Notes: generated by a model from the letters alone, not told the origin. Counted from the first letter of the stretch, positions 32,955 through 41,959 are shown. The stretch is DNA of 42,146 bases from Rhodococcus sp. AW25M09 (GCF_000333955.1 NZ_CAPS01000039.1:1-42146); one strand, 5' to 3'. Numbers and translations: made by a program.

Positions 32955-34445
32955 ATGACTGCCGTACTGCCTTCCCCCGAGGTCGATGTCCTCATCATCG
33001 GTGCAGGACTGTCCGGGATCGGTGCCGCGCGCCATCTCGGGCACGACCTGCCCGGCAAGACCTACGCAATTCTGGAAAGTCGCGGCGCTATCGGTGGCAC
33101 GTGGGATCTGTTCCGCTACCCGGGAATTCGCTCCGACTCCGACATGTACACCCTTGGATACAGCTTCAAGCCGTGGATGGGGGAGAAGTCCATCGCCGAC
33201 GGCTCCGATATCCGCGAATACATCGTCGACGCCGCCCGAGAAGCCGGTGTCGACAAGCACATTCGGTTCCATCACAAGGTGGTGGGGCTCGAGTGGTCCA
33301 GTGAGCAGCAAATCTGGACGGTAACAGCGCAACGTACCGACACCGACGAGACGGTGACCATCACCGCGTCGTTCGTGTTCTCCTGCAGTGGTTACTACAA
33401 CTACGACAAGGGGTTCACTCCCGAGTTCGCCGGCCAGGACAACTTCGCCGGACAGGTGATCCACCCGCAGCACTGGCCCGAGGACCTGGACTGGTCCGGC
33501 AAGAAGGTCGTCGTCATCGGCAGTGGTGCAACGGCTATCACGTTGGCTCCCAATCTCGCCCGTGACGCCGAGCATGTCACTCTGCTGCAGCGTTCGCCCA
33601 GCTACGTGCTCTCGCTCCCCTCCAAGGATCCGATTGCGCAGACACTGCGCCGTAGACTGCCGAAGAAGTTGGCGTACAGCGTCACCCGTCTGAAGAACGT
33701 GTCGATGGCGATGCTGATCTACACGCTGAGTCAGAAGTACCCGGAATTCATGAAGAAGCGGATCCGTAAGCTGCAGGAGGGCTGGCTGCCGAAGGGATAC
33801 GACCTCGACACTCACTTCACCCCGTCCTACAACCCGTGGGATCAGCGTCTGTGCTTGGTGCCCGACAACGATCTGTTCCGGGCCATCCGCAAGGATCAGG
33901 TCTCGATCGTCACCGATCACATCGACACCTTCACCGAGACCGGCCTGAAGCTGAAGTCCGGCGAGCACCTCGATGCCGATATCGTCGTCACCGCAACCGG
34001 ATTGAACCTTTCCGCGCTCGGCGGGGCCCAGTTCCGCATCGACGGCAATGATGTCGACCTGCCCAGCACCATGGCCTACAAGGGCATGATGCTCACCGGG
34101 ATCCCGAACTTCGCCTTCGTCGTCGGCTACACCAATGCGTCGTGGACGCTCAAGGCAGACATGGTCTCGAACTACGTCATGCGACTACTGGCGCACATGG
34201 ACGAGAACGGATACAGCACCGTCGAACTCGAGCGTGACCCGTCCATCGGTGAGGAACCCTTCCTCGACTTCGCGGCTGGTTACGTGTTGCGCGCGGTGGA
34301 CAACTTCCCCAAGCAAGGCAGCGAAACCCCGTGGAAGCTGCGAATGAACTACTTCCGGGATCTGCCGGTGCTGCGGTACGGCAAGCTCGTGGACAGCGCC
34401 ATGAAATTCGGCCGACCACGGTCGAAGGTCTCGATCGGGTCCTGA
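32955..34445 (+). CDS. Flavin-containing Baeyer-Villiger monooxygenase (EthA-like)
   Basis: 496-residue FAD/NADPH enzyme that inserts oxygen into ketones to give esters or lactones. It has the first dinucleotide motif GAGLSG at 16-21, the GGTWD motif, the Baeyer-Villiger fingerprint FAGQVIHPQHW (FxGxxxHxxxW), and a second Rossmann GSGATA. Length and order match EthA and the mycobacterial MymA group. The SDR partner may make the ketone from an alcohol, with the monooxygenase oxidising it onwards. GAAGGAA lies before the ATG. A cyclic ketone, steroid or long-chain ketone substrate is possible; none is indicated. Confidence 0.92.
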   Translation: MTAVLPSPEVDVLIIGAGLSGIGAARHLGHDLPGKTYAILESRGAIGGTWDLFRYPGIRSDSDMYTLGYSFKPWMGEKSIADGSDIREYIVDAAREAGVDKHIRFHHKVVGLEWSSEQQIWTVTAQRTDTDETVTITASFVFSCSGYYNYDKGFTPEFAGQDNFAGQVIHPQHWPEDLDWSGKKVVVIGSGATAITLAPNLARDAEHVTLLQRSPSYVLSLPSKDPIAQTLRRRLPKKLAYSVTRLKNVSMAMLIYTLSQKYPEFMKKRIRKLQEGWLPKGYDLDTHFTPSYNPWDQRLCLVPDNDLFRAIRKDQVSIVTDHIDTFTETGLKLKSGEHLDADIVVTATGLNLSALGGAQFRIDGNDVDLPSTMAYKGMMLTGIPNFAFVVGYTNASWTLKADMVSNYVMRLLAHMDENGYSTVELERDPSIGEEPFLDFAAGYVLRAVDNFPKQGSETPWKLRMNYFRDLPVLRYGKLVDSAMKFGRPRSKVSIGS

Positions 34446-34482
34446 CGGGAATTGTTTCGGATCGGGCGTGTTGGTTCCGAGT

Positions 34483-35142
34483 ATGAAAATTGGAATCATC
34501 GGCAGTGGATTCATCGGCGGCACGCTCGTTCGCAACCTGACGGCGCTCGGCCACGAGGTTCGGTTCTCGAACTCACGTGACCCCGAGACGCTCGCGGAGC
34601 TGGCGTCGGAAACCGGCGCGACGGCTGTCTGGGCCGCCGACGCCGCACAGGACGCCGACCTGGTCATTCTGAGCATTCCGCAGAAGAACGTGCCGGATCT
34701 CGCTCCGGGAATTGCCAGTGCGCGCAAGCCCGGAGCCCCGATCGTCGAGACCAACAATTATTACCCACAGCAGCGTGACGGGCTGATCGAGGAGATCGAG
34801 GGCGGAACCCCCGAGAGTGTCTGGGTGTCCCAGCAACTCGGCGAACCGGTCGTGAAGGCCTTCAACGGGATTTGGTACAAGCACCTGCTCGAGAAGGGTG
34901 TGCCTGCCGGAACCGAAGGGCGGATCGCGCTCCCGATAGCGGGCGACGACGAGGATTCCAAGAAGTTCGTCTTCTCGGTGATCGACGCTCTCGGTTTCGA
35001 TCCGTTCGACGCCGGAACACTCGCGCAGTCGTGGCGTCAGCAGCCGGGAACCCCGGTGTACGGCAAGGATTTCGGAGTCGACGCCGCCATCGAGGCGTTG
35101 AGCCAGGCAACCGTCGAACGCAGTGCGGAGTGGAAGGCCTGA
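34483..35142 (+). CDS. NADPH-dependent F420 reductase-like protein
   Basis: 219-residue Rossmann protein starting MKIGIIGSGFIGGTLVRNLT, with the SNSRDPETL segment for the NADPH phosphate that is typical of the F420:NADP oxidoreductase family. Further on it has VILSIPQKN and IVETNNYY. Many actinobacterial members have no proven F420 role and are annotated only by fold. Start ATG 34483 removes five residues from the GTG-initiated frame. Same strand as the monooxygenase, 37 bases apart; it may share the transcript and might supply or use reduced cofactor. Confidence 0.82.
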   Translation: MKIGIIGSGFIGGTLVRNLTALGHEVRFSNSRDPETLAELASETGATAVWAADAAQDADLVILSIPQKNVPDLAPGIASARKPGAPIVETNNYYPQQRDGLIEEIEGGTPESVWVSQQLGEPVVKAFNGIWYKHLLEKGVPAGTEGRIALPIAGDDEDSKKFVFSVIDALGFDPFDAGTLAQSWRQQPGTPVYGKDFGVDAAIEALSQATVERSAEWKA

Positions 35143-35162
35143 ATTGGCTACCGGCCAGGGAT

Positions 35163-35444
35163 CTACCTGACGCGACCCTCGCGGAGTGTGCGCTCCGCGA
35201 GGTCGCGTAGGGGCCCGGTCAGAGCCGAATCCCCGACCCGGCACGAGTGCTGACCCACCGACACGTTCCACACGAACGTGTCGCGGGCAGTCGACTCGGT
35301 CGGATCGGTGTGCTGCTGATCGGCAATGTACGGCTGCGCGGCCTCGACCATCGACTGCCATTCGGGCGCGTCCGTTTCGACGACTCCGCGCTTGGACATT
35401 CCGGCGACGCCGCCGGTCCGCAGTACCTCGATGCGCAGGCTCAT
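35163..35444 (-). CDS. Emfourin-type protealysin inhibitor
   Basis: 93-residue protein matching emfourin, a proteinaceous slow inhibitor of protealysin-like metalloproteases encoded next to them. The start LRIEVLRTGGVAGMSKRGVV follows the family pattern of a beta strand, then R[ST]GG[FV]AG, with a second TFVWNVSVGQHSC block and an acidic-to-basic helical end. It begins 10 bases after the protease stop, so protease and inhibitor should be made together. ATG 35444 with GAGGG upstream; the longer frame lies in the protease gene. Confidence 0.85.
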   Translation of the reverse strand: MSLRIEVLRTGGVAGMSKRGVVETDAPEWQSMVEAAQPYIADQQHTDPTESTARDTFVWNVSVGQHSCRVGDSALTGPLRDLAERTLREGRVR

Positions 35445-35454
35445 CTGCCCTCGA

Positions 35455-36528
35455 TCACACCCGATCGTCGCTCGGCGTTCCTCTTGTCTGTACTCCCACG
35501 GTAGACCAACCCGTGGCCACGGCCCTGGCGACGTCGGAACCGGCTCCGAATCGTTTGTTCGCTGCGGCGAGCGTGGCGGCGGAGAAGCCGGCAAAATCCA
35601 CTGTCGGCGCGAGTCCACCGACGGTCATCGTGTCGAACCAGACTTGACCGACGCGATCCCATGCCGGACCACCCAACGTGGTGGCGGCGACCGCGAACGC
35701 GCGATTGGGAATACCCGAATTGATGTGCACGCCACCGTCGTCATCGGTGGTGACGACAAAATCGTCCATGCTCGCGGGTTGCGGATCCTTGCCCAGCACA
35801 TCGTCGTCGTAGGCGGTGCCGGGCTCGATCAGCGAACGCAATGCCCTGCCTTGAACGGCGGGTAGGAACAGGCCTTCGCCGATCAGCCACGACGCGTCCT
35901 CGGCGTTCTGTTTCGCGGTGTACTGCTCGACCAGAGCGCCGAACACGTCGGAGATCGATTCGTTCAGCGCGCCGGCCTGGTTCTTGTACTCGAGCGGGGT
36001 GGTGTACTGCGTGAACCCGTGTGCGAGCTCGTGCGCAATGACGCCCACCGAGACAGTGAATCGACCGAATACCTCGCCGTCACCGTCGCCGAACACCATG
36101 CGCGAGCCGTCCCAGAACGCGTTGTCGTAGTCCTGGCCGTAGTGCACCGTCGCATCGAGGGGGAGGCCACTGCCGTCGAGACTCGAGTAGCCGTAGACCT
36201 CGTCGAAGAACGCATACGTGGCACCGAGACCGTCGTACGCCTCGTCGGCCGCGGCATCACCGATGGGATCTTGGCCCTCGGCACGCACCTGCCCGCCCGG
36301 CAGGTCACGGGTGGACTTCGCATCGGAAATCGTGCGCTCGAGCGTGCCGCCGGTGCTCGGGGCGATGGCTGTGCGCGCCTGGACCACCTCGCGGCCGGCG
36401 CGCATCTCTCGATCGGCGAGAAGCGTGGCGCGGGGGCCGGCTCCCTCCAGCCGTTCGAGCAGAAACGGTGGAACCACGGGATGGAAATGGAGTGGGCGAA
36501 ACGAACCGGAATCGGACCATGACGTCAT
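35455..36528 (-). CDS. M4 metalloprotease, protealysin type
   Basis: 357-residue thermolysin-family zinc protease. The zinc site HELAH is at 166-170 and the third ligand is Glu190 in NESISD; a later GGVHINSGIPN carries the transition-state His. There is no signal peptide. Instead a short propeptide holds the protealysin PPL box HPVVPPFLL at 16-24. Protealysins are therefore intracellular zymogens or leave the cell by an unusual route; in Serratia one cleaves actin and promotes invasion. AGGGGG before ATG 36528 fixes the start. Operon order is PLD-like, protease, inhibitor. Confidence 0.92.
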   Translation of the reverse strand: MTSWSDSGSFRPLHFHPVVPPFLLERLEGAGPRATLLADREMRAGREVVQARTAIAPSTGGTLERTISDAKSTRDLPGGQVRAEGQDPIGDAAADEAYDGLGATYAFFDEVYGYSSLDGSGLPLDATVHYGQDYDNAFWDGSRMVFGDGDGEVFGRFTVSVGVIAHELAHGFTQYTTPLEYKNQAGALNESISDVFGALVEQYTAKQNAEDASWLIGEGLFLPAVQGRALRSLIEPGTAYDDDVLGKDPQPASMDDFVVTTDDDGGVHINSGIPNRAFAVAATTLGGPAWDRVGQVWFDTMTVGGLAPTVDFAGFSAATLAAANKRFGAGSDVARAVATGWSTVGVQTRGTPSDDRV

Positions 36529-36619
36529 ACGTGACCCCCTACGAGTTGGCGTGATGCCAGTGTGCCCGAGGCCACCGACACGTCGCTGGGGGTGGGGCGT
36601 GCTGGGTCGTGCTGGGGCG

Positions 36620-38293
36620 TCAGAAGCGACGGCGCAGACGCATACCGATCGGGCGTCCGTCGGGGTCGACGAACAATCGGTAGGCGACCGCGGCGAGTCG
36701 CTGCTGCCACACGGGCGGCACCGAGATCTCGTGGCGACGCAGTCGGCCGACGGGGCGCTGCGTCGTGGACGGGTTGGCGTGCCAGCTGTCGAGAGCCTTC
36801 GCGCTGGCCGAGACCACATCGAAGAACTGTTGTGGATCGACCAGGTCCGCGTCGTCGCCGTCGGCCCGTCCGAGGTGTTCGCGGATCAGCTCCAGCCGTA
36901 GGTTCCGCGCGTGGGTTCTGGCACCGTCGCCCAGTCCGGCGGGGTCCAATGGAGCCCGGTCGTCGCGTTGCTCGTCGATGATGGCCGCGGTCAGCTCCGA
37001 ATCATGCGTCCAGGAGCGGCGATTGAAGTTGTCCGAGCCCACAGCAGCCCAGACGTCGTCGATGATGCAGACCTTCGCGTGTACGTATACCGGTATGCCG
37101 CGGTCGTTTTCGATGTCGAGCACCATGACTCGATCACCACCGGCAGCGCGAATGACACCGAGCGCTGCCGAATGGCCCAGCAAAGCAGAGGGAATGGTGA
37201 GTGGGCTGTCGTCGTCGAGGTGCTTGGGCACTACCACTATCAACCGGAGGTTCGGTTTGCGCCGTAGCGCCGCCGCGAACACCCGAGCGACGTCGACCGA
37301 CCACAGATACTGGTCCTCGATGTAGATCAACTCGGTGGCGCGGTCGAGTGCTTTGGAATATGCGCGGGCCGCGCTGCGCTCGCCCTTCGTCGCGAAGGGA
37401 TACGCGGGGCGTCGCCGCGGATAAGTACGCAGCAACTGCACCGAGCAGGTACCCGCCGGTTCCGGGTGATCCGACACCGGAGGCAGATCCGACGGCTCAC
37501 GCGTCACTCCGCGGAGAAAGTCTGGAATCGCGTGCCACGGCAGACGCGAGAGCGCGGCGGGATCCTCCCAGCGTTCGCGGAAGACGTCCTCCACGTCCCG
37601 CACTGCAGGTCCCTGCAGCTGCACTTGCACGTCATGCCAGGCGGCGATCTCGCCGTACTCGGGTGGGAAGGGACGCGAGACCGGATCGCCGAAATGATCG
37701 GCGTCGTCGCGTCGGGCACGGGCCAGATCGATACCACCGACGAACGCGACATCGGCCACCTCGGCCCTGCGATACCGCACGACGAAGAATTTCTGATGGT
37801 GGCTACCGAGGGTCAACACGCGCTGGTCGAGGATCACCTCGCCGCCGGCTTCCTCGAGGCGCAAGGCAAGCTTGCGATTTTTCGGCCCGGTGTAGCCGAG
37901 AGTCTCCATGTGCGAGCGCCACACCATGCCTTTGACCACGCCACCGCGGTGCGCGACGGCTGTGAGCGCGTCCTCCACGGACGTGCCGTCGTCGGTGAGC
38001 AGCTGCTCTGGGTCACCGCGCCAGTCGGCGAAGAACACCAGATCGTCGCGCTCGGCCAGCTCGAGAGCCCGCGCGAGCGCCGCGAAGTACGTCTTGCCGT
38101 GGACGAGATTGTCGACGCGGTTGCCCTCGGTCCAGGCCGCGATTCGGGTGTCCTCGTTGCCGCGTTCGGTGGCCGTCAGAAACCAGGGATGCGCCGGATC
38201 GAAGTGCCGGGCCGGGGCGATCAGGGCGGAGGTGGATCGGCCGAGGCGTTCGGCGACACCGTCGACTACGCGCCTGATGCGCTGCACTATCAC
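36620..38293 (-). CDS. Phospholipase D-family protein
   Basis: 557 residues with two PLD domains. The second motif is complete: VHAKVCIID then GSDNFN (HxKx4D). The first reads SHHQKFFVVR then VGGIDL, with His and Lys present but Arg where Asp is usual; this variation is known among PLD-like proteins, so activity is likely but not certain. The protein lacks a clear signal peptide. It could hydrolyse or exchange phospholipid head groups, for example in cardiolipin turnover. GTG start at 38293; GTG 38287 is possible. Lies 91 bases upstream of the protease gene. Confidence 0.88.
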   Translation of the reverse strand: MIVQRIRRVVDGVAERLGRSTSALIAPARHFDPAHPWFLTATERGNEDTRIAAWTEGNRVDNLVHGKTYFAALARALELAERDDLVFFADWRGDPEQLLTDDGTSVEDALTAVAHRGGVVKGMVWRSHMETLGYTGPKNRKLALRLEEAGGEVILDQRVLTLGSHHQKFFVVRYRRAEVADVAFVGGIDLARARRDDADHFGDPVSRPFPPEYGEIAAWHDVQVQLQGPAVRDVEDVFRERWEDPAALSRLPWHAIPDFLRGVTREPSDLPPVSDHPEPAGTCSVQLLRTYPRRRPAYPFATKGERSAARAYSKALDRATELIYIEDQYLWSVDVARVFAAALRRKPNLRLIVVVPKHLDDDSPLTIPSALLGHSAALGVIRAAGGDRVMVLDIENDRGIPVYVHAKVCIIDDVWAAVGSDNFNRRSWTHDSELTAAIIDEQRDDRAPLDPAGLGDGARTHARNLRLELIREHLGRADGDDADLVDPQQFFDVVSASAKALDSWHANPSTTQRPVGRLRRHEISVPPVWQQRLAAVAYRLFVDPDGRPIGMRLRRRF

Positions 38294-38347
38294 GTTCGCA
38301 TCATTTCATTCGGTTTGAAGCGGCGGCGGGGCGGGCACCCAAGCTGC

Positions 38348-39196
38348 ATGACTCAGGTACCCAACGTCACGCTCAGAAACGGCAAGCAGATTCCGCAGCT
38401 CGGTTTCGGCGTGTTCCAGATCGATCCCGAGGAGACGGCCAAGTCCGTCGAAACGGCTCTCGAAATCGGCTACCGCCACATCGACACCGCTCAGATGTAC
38501 GGCAACGAAAAGCAGGTCGGCGAAGGCATCCGAAACTCCGGTATCGACCGTGAATCGGTGTTCGTCACCAGCAAGCTCAACAACGGCTTCCACAAGCCCG
38601 ACGACGCGCGCAAGGCATTCGATCAGACACTCAGTGACCTCGGCACCGATCACGTGGATCTCTTCCTCATCCACTGGCCGCTGCCCACCCGCTACGACGG
38701 CGATTTCGTCTCCACCTGGAAGACTCTGGAGGAGTTCGCGGCCGACGGTCGTGCGCGCAGCATCGGCGTGTCGAATTTCCAGCCCGCCCATCTCGATCGC
38801 CTCGCGGAGGAGACCGAGACTGTGCCCGCCGTCAACCAGATCGAGGTACATCCCTACTTCGTCAACAACGAGGCATGGTCCTACGGACGCGAGCATGCCA
38901 TCCCCACCGAAGCGTGGTCGCCTATCGCCCAGGGCAACGTTCTCGACGACCCGGAACTGAAGCGAATCGCCGACGCCACAGGAAAATCCACTGCTCAGGT
39001 GGTACTTCGTTGGCACATCCAGCGCGGCAACATCATCTTCCCGAAGTCGGTGACGCAGGAGCGGGTGAAGGAGAATTTCGACATTTTCGACTTCGAGCTC
39101 AGCTCTGCCGATGTCGACGCGATCACTGCGTTGGACAAGGGTGAAGAGGGTCGAAACGGTCCCAACCCCGACACTTTCGACATGATTCCCGACTAG
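38348..39196 (+). CDS. Aldo/keto reductase (2,5-diketogluconate reductase-like)
   Basis: NADPH-dependent (beta/alpha)8-barrel reductase of 282 residues. It has GYRHIDTAQMYGNE with the catalytic Asp and Tyr, LFLIHWPLP with the His, SIGVSNFQPAHL and IFPKSVTQERVKEN for cofactor binding. It belongs to the AKR5-like bacterial group and probably reduces small aldehydes or ketones. ATG 38348 begins MTQVPNVTLRNGKQIPQLGFGV, the family start. Divergent from the PLD gene with 54 bases between them, and terminated by a bidirectional hairpin. Confidence 0.92.
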   Translation: MTQVPNVTLRNGKQIPQLGFGVFQIDPEETAKSVETALEIGYRHIDTAQMYGNEKQVGEGIRNSGIDRESVFVTSKLNNGFHKPDDARKAFDQTLSDLGTDHVDLFLIHWPLPTRYDGDFVSTWKTLEEFAADGRARSIGVSNFQPAHLDRLAEETETVPAVNQIEVHPYFVNNEAWSYGREHAIPTEAWSPIAQGNVLDDPELKRIADATGKSTAQVVLRWHIQRGNIIFPKSVTQERVKENFDIFDFELSSADVDAITALDKGEEGRNGPNPDTFDMIPD

Positions 39197-39205
39197 GTTC
39201 TGACT

Positions 39206-39243
39206 CTGTGGGCTCGAGCGTTTCGTAACGTTCGAGCCCACAG
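39206..39243. terminator. Bidirectional hairpin between convergent genes
   Basis: CTGTGGGCTCGA (39206-39217) pairs perfectly with TCGAGCCCACAG (39232-39243), 9 bases after the aldo/keto reductase stop and 5 bases beyond the CoA-transferase stop. It can serve both transcripts; only short T runs lie nearby. Confidence 0.7.
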
Positions 39244-39248
39244 TCACG

Positions 39249-39890
39249 TCAGGGGAGGGTCAGGGCCGATCCTGTTGCGGCGGTGACCTGCTCGGTGGTG
39301 ACGCCGGGTGCGAGTTCGGCGAGTGCGAGGGTTCCGTCGCCGACGACGTCGATGACGGCGAGGTTGGTGATGATGCGATCGACGACGCCTTGGCCGGTCA
39401 ACGGCAGAGTGCAGGCATCCAGGATCTTCGGATTGCCGTCGCGGTCGGTGTGTTCCATGACGACGATGACCCGGCGTGCGCCGTGTACGAGGTCCATTGC
39501 GCCGCCCATGCCTTTGACCATTTTGCCGGGCACCATCCAGTTGGCGAGGTCACCGGTTCGGGAGACCTGCATGCCGCCGAGGACGGCGGTGTCGATGTGG
39601 CCGCCGCGGATCATCCCGAAGCTCAGTGACGAATCGAAGTACGCGGCTCCGGCATTGACGGTGACTGTTTCTTTACCGGCGTTGATGAGGTTGGCGTCGA
39701 CTGCGTCTTCGGTGGGGTAGGGCCCGGTGCCGAGGATGCCGTTCTCCGAGTGCAGGGTGACTTCGACCTTCTCGGTGAGGTATCCCGGGATGAGTGTCGG
39801 TAGCCCGATACCGAGGTTGACGTATTCTCCGTCGATCATCTCCGCGGCGGCGCGTTCGGCCATCTGCTCGCGGGTCCATCCTGTGCTCAT
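39249..39890 (-). CDS. 3-oxoacid/3-oxoadipate CoA-transferase subunit B
   Basis: 213-residue beta subunit of a family I CoA-transferase. It carries the catalytic glutamate motif SENGILG and the glycine-rich NLGIGLPTL and [13 protein letters not shown]. It pairs with the alpha subunit to move CoA from succinyl-CoA to a 3-oxoacid such as acetoacetate or 3-oxoadipate. AGGAG before ATG 39890 and an ATGA overlap with subunit A show coupled synthesis. Whether it is ScoB or PcaJ cannot be settled: no thiolase gene (pcaF) lies beside it. Confidence 0.92.
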   Translation of the reverse strand: MSTGWTREQMAERAAAEMIDGEYVNLGIGLPTLIPGYLTEKVEVTLHSENGILGTGPYPTEDAVDANLINAGKETVTVNAGAAYFDSSLSFGMIRGGHIDTAVLGGMQVSRTGDLANWMVPGKMVKGMGGAMDLVHGARRVIVVMEHTDRDGNPKILDACTLPLTGQGVVDRIITNLAVIDVVGDGTLALAELAPGVTTEQVTAATGSALTLP

Positions 39891-40648
39891 GCTCGAACTC
39901 CTGAACTGATGGTGCGCTTTTCGATGCGTTTGTCCTGTGGCCCGGTGTGTACGAGGCGTTGGACGAACACTCCGGGGAGGTGTACTTGTGCTGGGTCGAT
40001 CTCGCCGGGCTCGACGAGATTTTCGACCTGTGCGATGGTGATTTTGCCGGCCATTGCGGCGAGGGGGTTGAAGTTCATGGCGGTTTTGTCGAACACGAGA
40101 TCGCCTGCGGTGTCGCCGGTGTGGGCGTGTACGAGTGCGAAGTCGGCGTTGATCGATTCTTCGAGGACGTAGCGTTTGTTGCCGAACACTCGGGTTTCTT
40201 TGGGTGGCGATGCGATGGAGATGGAGCCGTCGGTGTTGTAGCGCCACGGCATTCCGCCGTCGGCGATGGGGCTGCCGACTCCGGCGGGGGTGAAGAAGGC
40301 GGGGATTCCGTTGCCTCCGGCGCGCAGGCGTTCGGCGAGGGTGCCCTGTGGGGTGAGTTCGACTTCGAGTTCGCCGGCGAGGTACTGGCGGGCGAATTCT
40401 TTGTTCTCTCCGACGTACGACGCGGTGACGCGGCGAATGCGACCGGCCGTCAACAGGATTCCGAGTCCGTAGCCGTCGACGCCGCAGTTGTTGGAGAACA
40501 CCTCCAGCTCGGTGGCGTCGGTGTTCGCGATGGCCTCGATGAGGGCGTCGGGGATACCGCAGAGCCCGAAGCCGCCGACCGCGATGGTCGCCCCTCGGCC
40601 GATGTCCGCGACCGCCTCGGCGGTGGACGCGTAGGTCTTTCCTGTCAC
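39887..40648 (-). CDS. 3-oxoacid/3-oxoadipate CoA-transferase subunit A
   Basis: 253-residue alpha subunit with the [13 protein letters not shown] glycine-rich start, [15 protein letters not shown], and [14 protein letters not shown], all typical of ScoA/PcaI. The GTG start at 40648 is preceded by AGGAG at five bases. It is first in a two-gene operon divergent from an IclR regulator. That arrangement is common for aromatic-acid (beta-ketoadipate) and ketone-body use in rhodococci, where PcaR-type IclR proteins control the operon. Confidence 0.92.
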   Translation of the reverse strand: MTGKTYASTAEAVADIGRGATIAVGGFGLCGIPDALIEAIANTDATELEVFSNNCGVDGYGLGILLTAGRIRRVTASYVGENKEFARQYLAGELEVELTPQGTLAERLRAGGNGIPAFFTPAGVGSPIADGGMPWRYNTDGSISIASPPKETRVFGNKRYVLEESINADFALVHAHTGDTAGDLVFDKTAMNFNPLAAMAGKITIAQVENLVEPGEIDPAQVHLPGVFVQRLVHTGPQDKRIEKRTISSGVRA

Positions 40649-40789
40649 AACAGCTCCTGACGTGTTCGTTGAGCAAACGATGACTCCAGTGAACCTGAGC
40701 TGGTGTTATATCGGGGGAGTTGCTGCGAACTGCTCGTTCGGCGAACAGTCTCAGATTGTGCGTCCACTGAGCGGACGTAGGATATGCAC
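40649..40789. promoter_or_regulatory. CoA-transferase/IclR divergent control region with palindromes
   Basis: 141 bases. CGTCCACTGAGCGGACG at 40761-40777 is a near-perfect palindrome (one mismatched pair) just before the IclR start and is the best candidate autoregulatory operator. GTTCGGCGAAC at 40736-40746 is a second, perfect palindrome of 5-base arms. A related TTCGTTGAGCAAACGA lies near 40665-40680, close to the transferase start. Confidence 0.5.
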
Positions 40790-41572
40790 GTGACCTCACC
40801 GGATGCGAACGCGAGCGTGATCGGGAAGATCTGCGCACTGTTGCGCGCCGCGGGAGGAGAGGAGCCGTCGGGTGCCTCGACCACTGCGCTCGCGCGAGCA
40901 GCCGGTATCGCAAGGCCCACCGCGCATCGGCTGTTGTCGGCTCTTGCCGACGAAGGGTTCGTCGACCGCGACTCCGCGACCGGGCGCTGGTCGCTGGGGC
41001 CGGAGATCTATCTGTTGGGATCGATGGCGGCGTTGCGTTACGACGTCACCGACCAGGCGCGAAATGTAGTGCAGCACTTGGCCGCAGAGAGCGGTGAGAG
41101 TGCGTTTCTTTCTGCGCGGCGCGGTGCGGAGACCGTGTGCCTGCTCCGAGTCGAAGGGAGCTTTCCGCTCCGCTCGCACGTGCTGTACGAGGGCATTCGG
41201 CTCCCGCTCGGTGTGGCATCCGCAGGCTTGGCGATTCTGGCGCACCTGTCCGACCGCGAGGTCGAGGCGTACCTGGACGGTGTCGACCTGGTGACGGAAT
41301 GGGGAGAAAGCCACTCCAGCGTCGAGATCCGACACCGCGTCACGCACACTCGGACAACGGGATTCGCCGTCAACCCGGCGCTGCTGGTCGAGGGGAGCTG
41401 GGGGCTCGGTGCAGCCGTGTTCGATCGCGCAGGCCAGCCGGCGTGGGCGCTGAGTCTGACAGGCGTCGAAACGCGATTCCGCGACGATCGACGACGTGAA
41501 ATGGGCAAGTTGCTTCTCGACGCTGCGCACCGACTTACGGTGCAACTGGGTGAGCGGCCCAGCCCCGGCTAG
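40790..41572 (+). CDS. IclR-family transcriptional regulator
   Basis: 260 residues: a winged helix-turn-helix ([21 protein letters not shown]) in the first 75 residues and an IclR effector domain behind it ([36 protein letters not shown]). IclR proteins bind small acids and may activate or repress. The divergent CoA-transferase operon is the likely target, with 3-oxoadipate, protocatechuate or a related acid as possible effector. GTG 40790 is preferred because AGGA lies seven bases before it; ATG 40784 is the alternative. Stops share CTAG with the convergent gene. Confidence 0.88.
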   Translation: MTSPDANASVIGKICALLRAAGGEEPSGASTTALARAAGIARPTAHRLLSALADEGFVDRDSATGRWSLGPEIYLLGSMAALRYDVTDQARNVVQHLAAESGESAFLSARRGAETVCLLRVEGSFPLRSHVLYEGIRLPLGVASAGLAILAHLSDREVEAYLDGVDLVTEWGESHSSVEIRHRVTHTRTTGFAVNPALLVEGSWGLGAAVFDRAGQPAWALSLTGVETRFRDDRRREMGKLLLDAAHRLTVQLGERPSPG

Positions 41573-41841
41573 CTGTCGAGTTCGTCCAGAACGTCTGCGG
41601 CGTCCTGGCTGCCTGCGGTGGCCAACCTCTGCAACTCCGCTCGGTCGCCGCGTTCTTCGGCGAGCTCGACGAGGAGGTCCACCGCATCAGTACTGCCTGC
41701 TTCGGCGAGGGCGCGCAGTTCGTCGAGGTCGTTTCTGGAGCCTGCGAGTTCGACCAGCTGGTCGAGTGCATCCTGATCGCCTCTACTTGCCTGGGCACGC
41801 AACGTGGCCAGCTCGGCCGCTGTGGAATCGGGCTCACCCAT
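41569..41841 (-). CDS. Small protein of 28-residue helical repeats
   Basis: 90 residues, acidic, almost wholly made of a 28-residue repeat: residues 14-41, 42-69 and a partial 70-90. The consensus is L-R-A-x-A-x-x-G-x-x-D-A-x-D-x-L-V-E-L-A-x-x-R-x-D-x-x-E. This should form paired helices, like a short solenoid related to TPR or Sel1 units. I do not recognise a named family. ATG 41841 has no ribosome-binding site, but TACACT lies seven bases before it, so the mRNA may be leaderless. ATG 41877 is possible. Convergent with the IclR gene. Confidence 0.68.
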   Translation of the reverse strand: MGEPDSTAAELATLRAQASRGDQDALDQLVELAGSRNDLDELRALAEAGSTDAVDLLVELAEERGDRAELQRLATAGSQDAADVLDELDS

Positions 41842-41959
41842 GGGAAGGAGTGTAGAACGCCTATCGAATTGACGCATCGCAGCAGGTCGCGAGGATGTTC
41901 GGGCCCGCGACATCGGCTCCACCGTTTGTGTCGGTGGCCTCGGTTACTCTTCACCTCGT

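Noticed and set aside
39249..40913. Reading the CoA-transferase B frame as a 554-residue fusion
   Set aside because: The first 340 codons are a low-complexity Arg/His/Pro shadow of subunit A; ATG 39890 with AGGAG gives the normal subunit.
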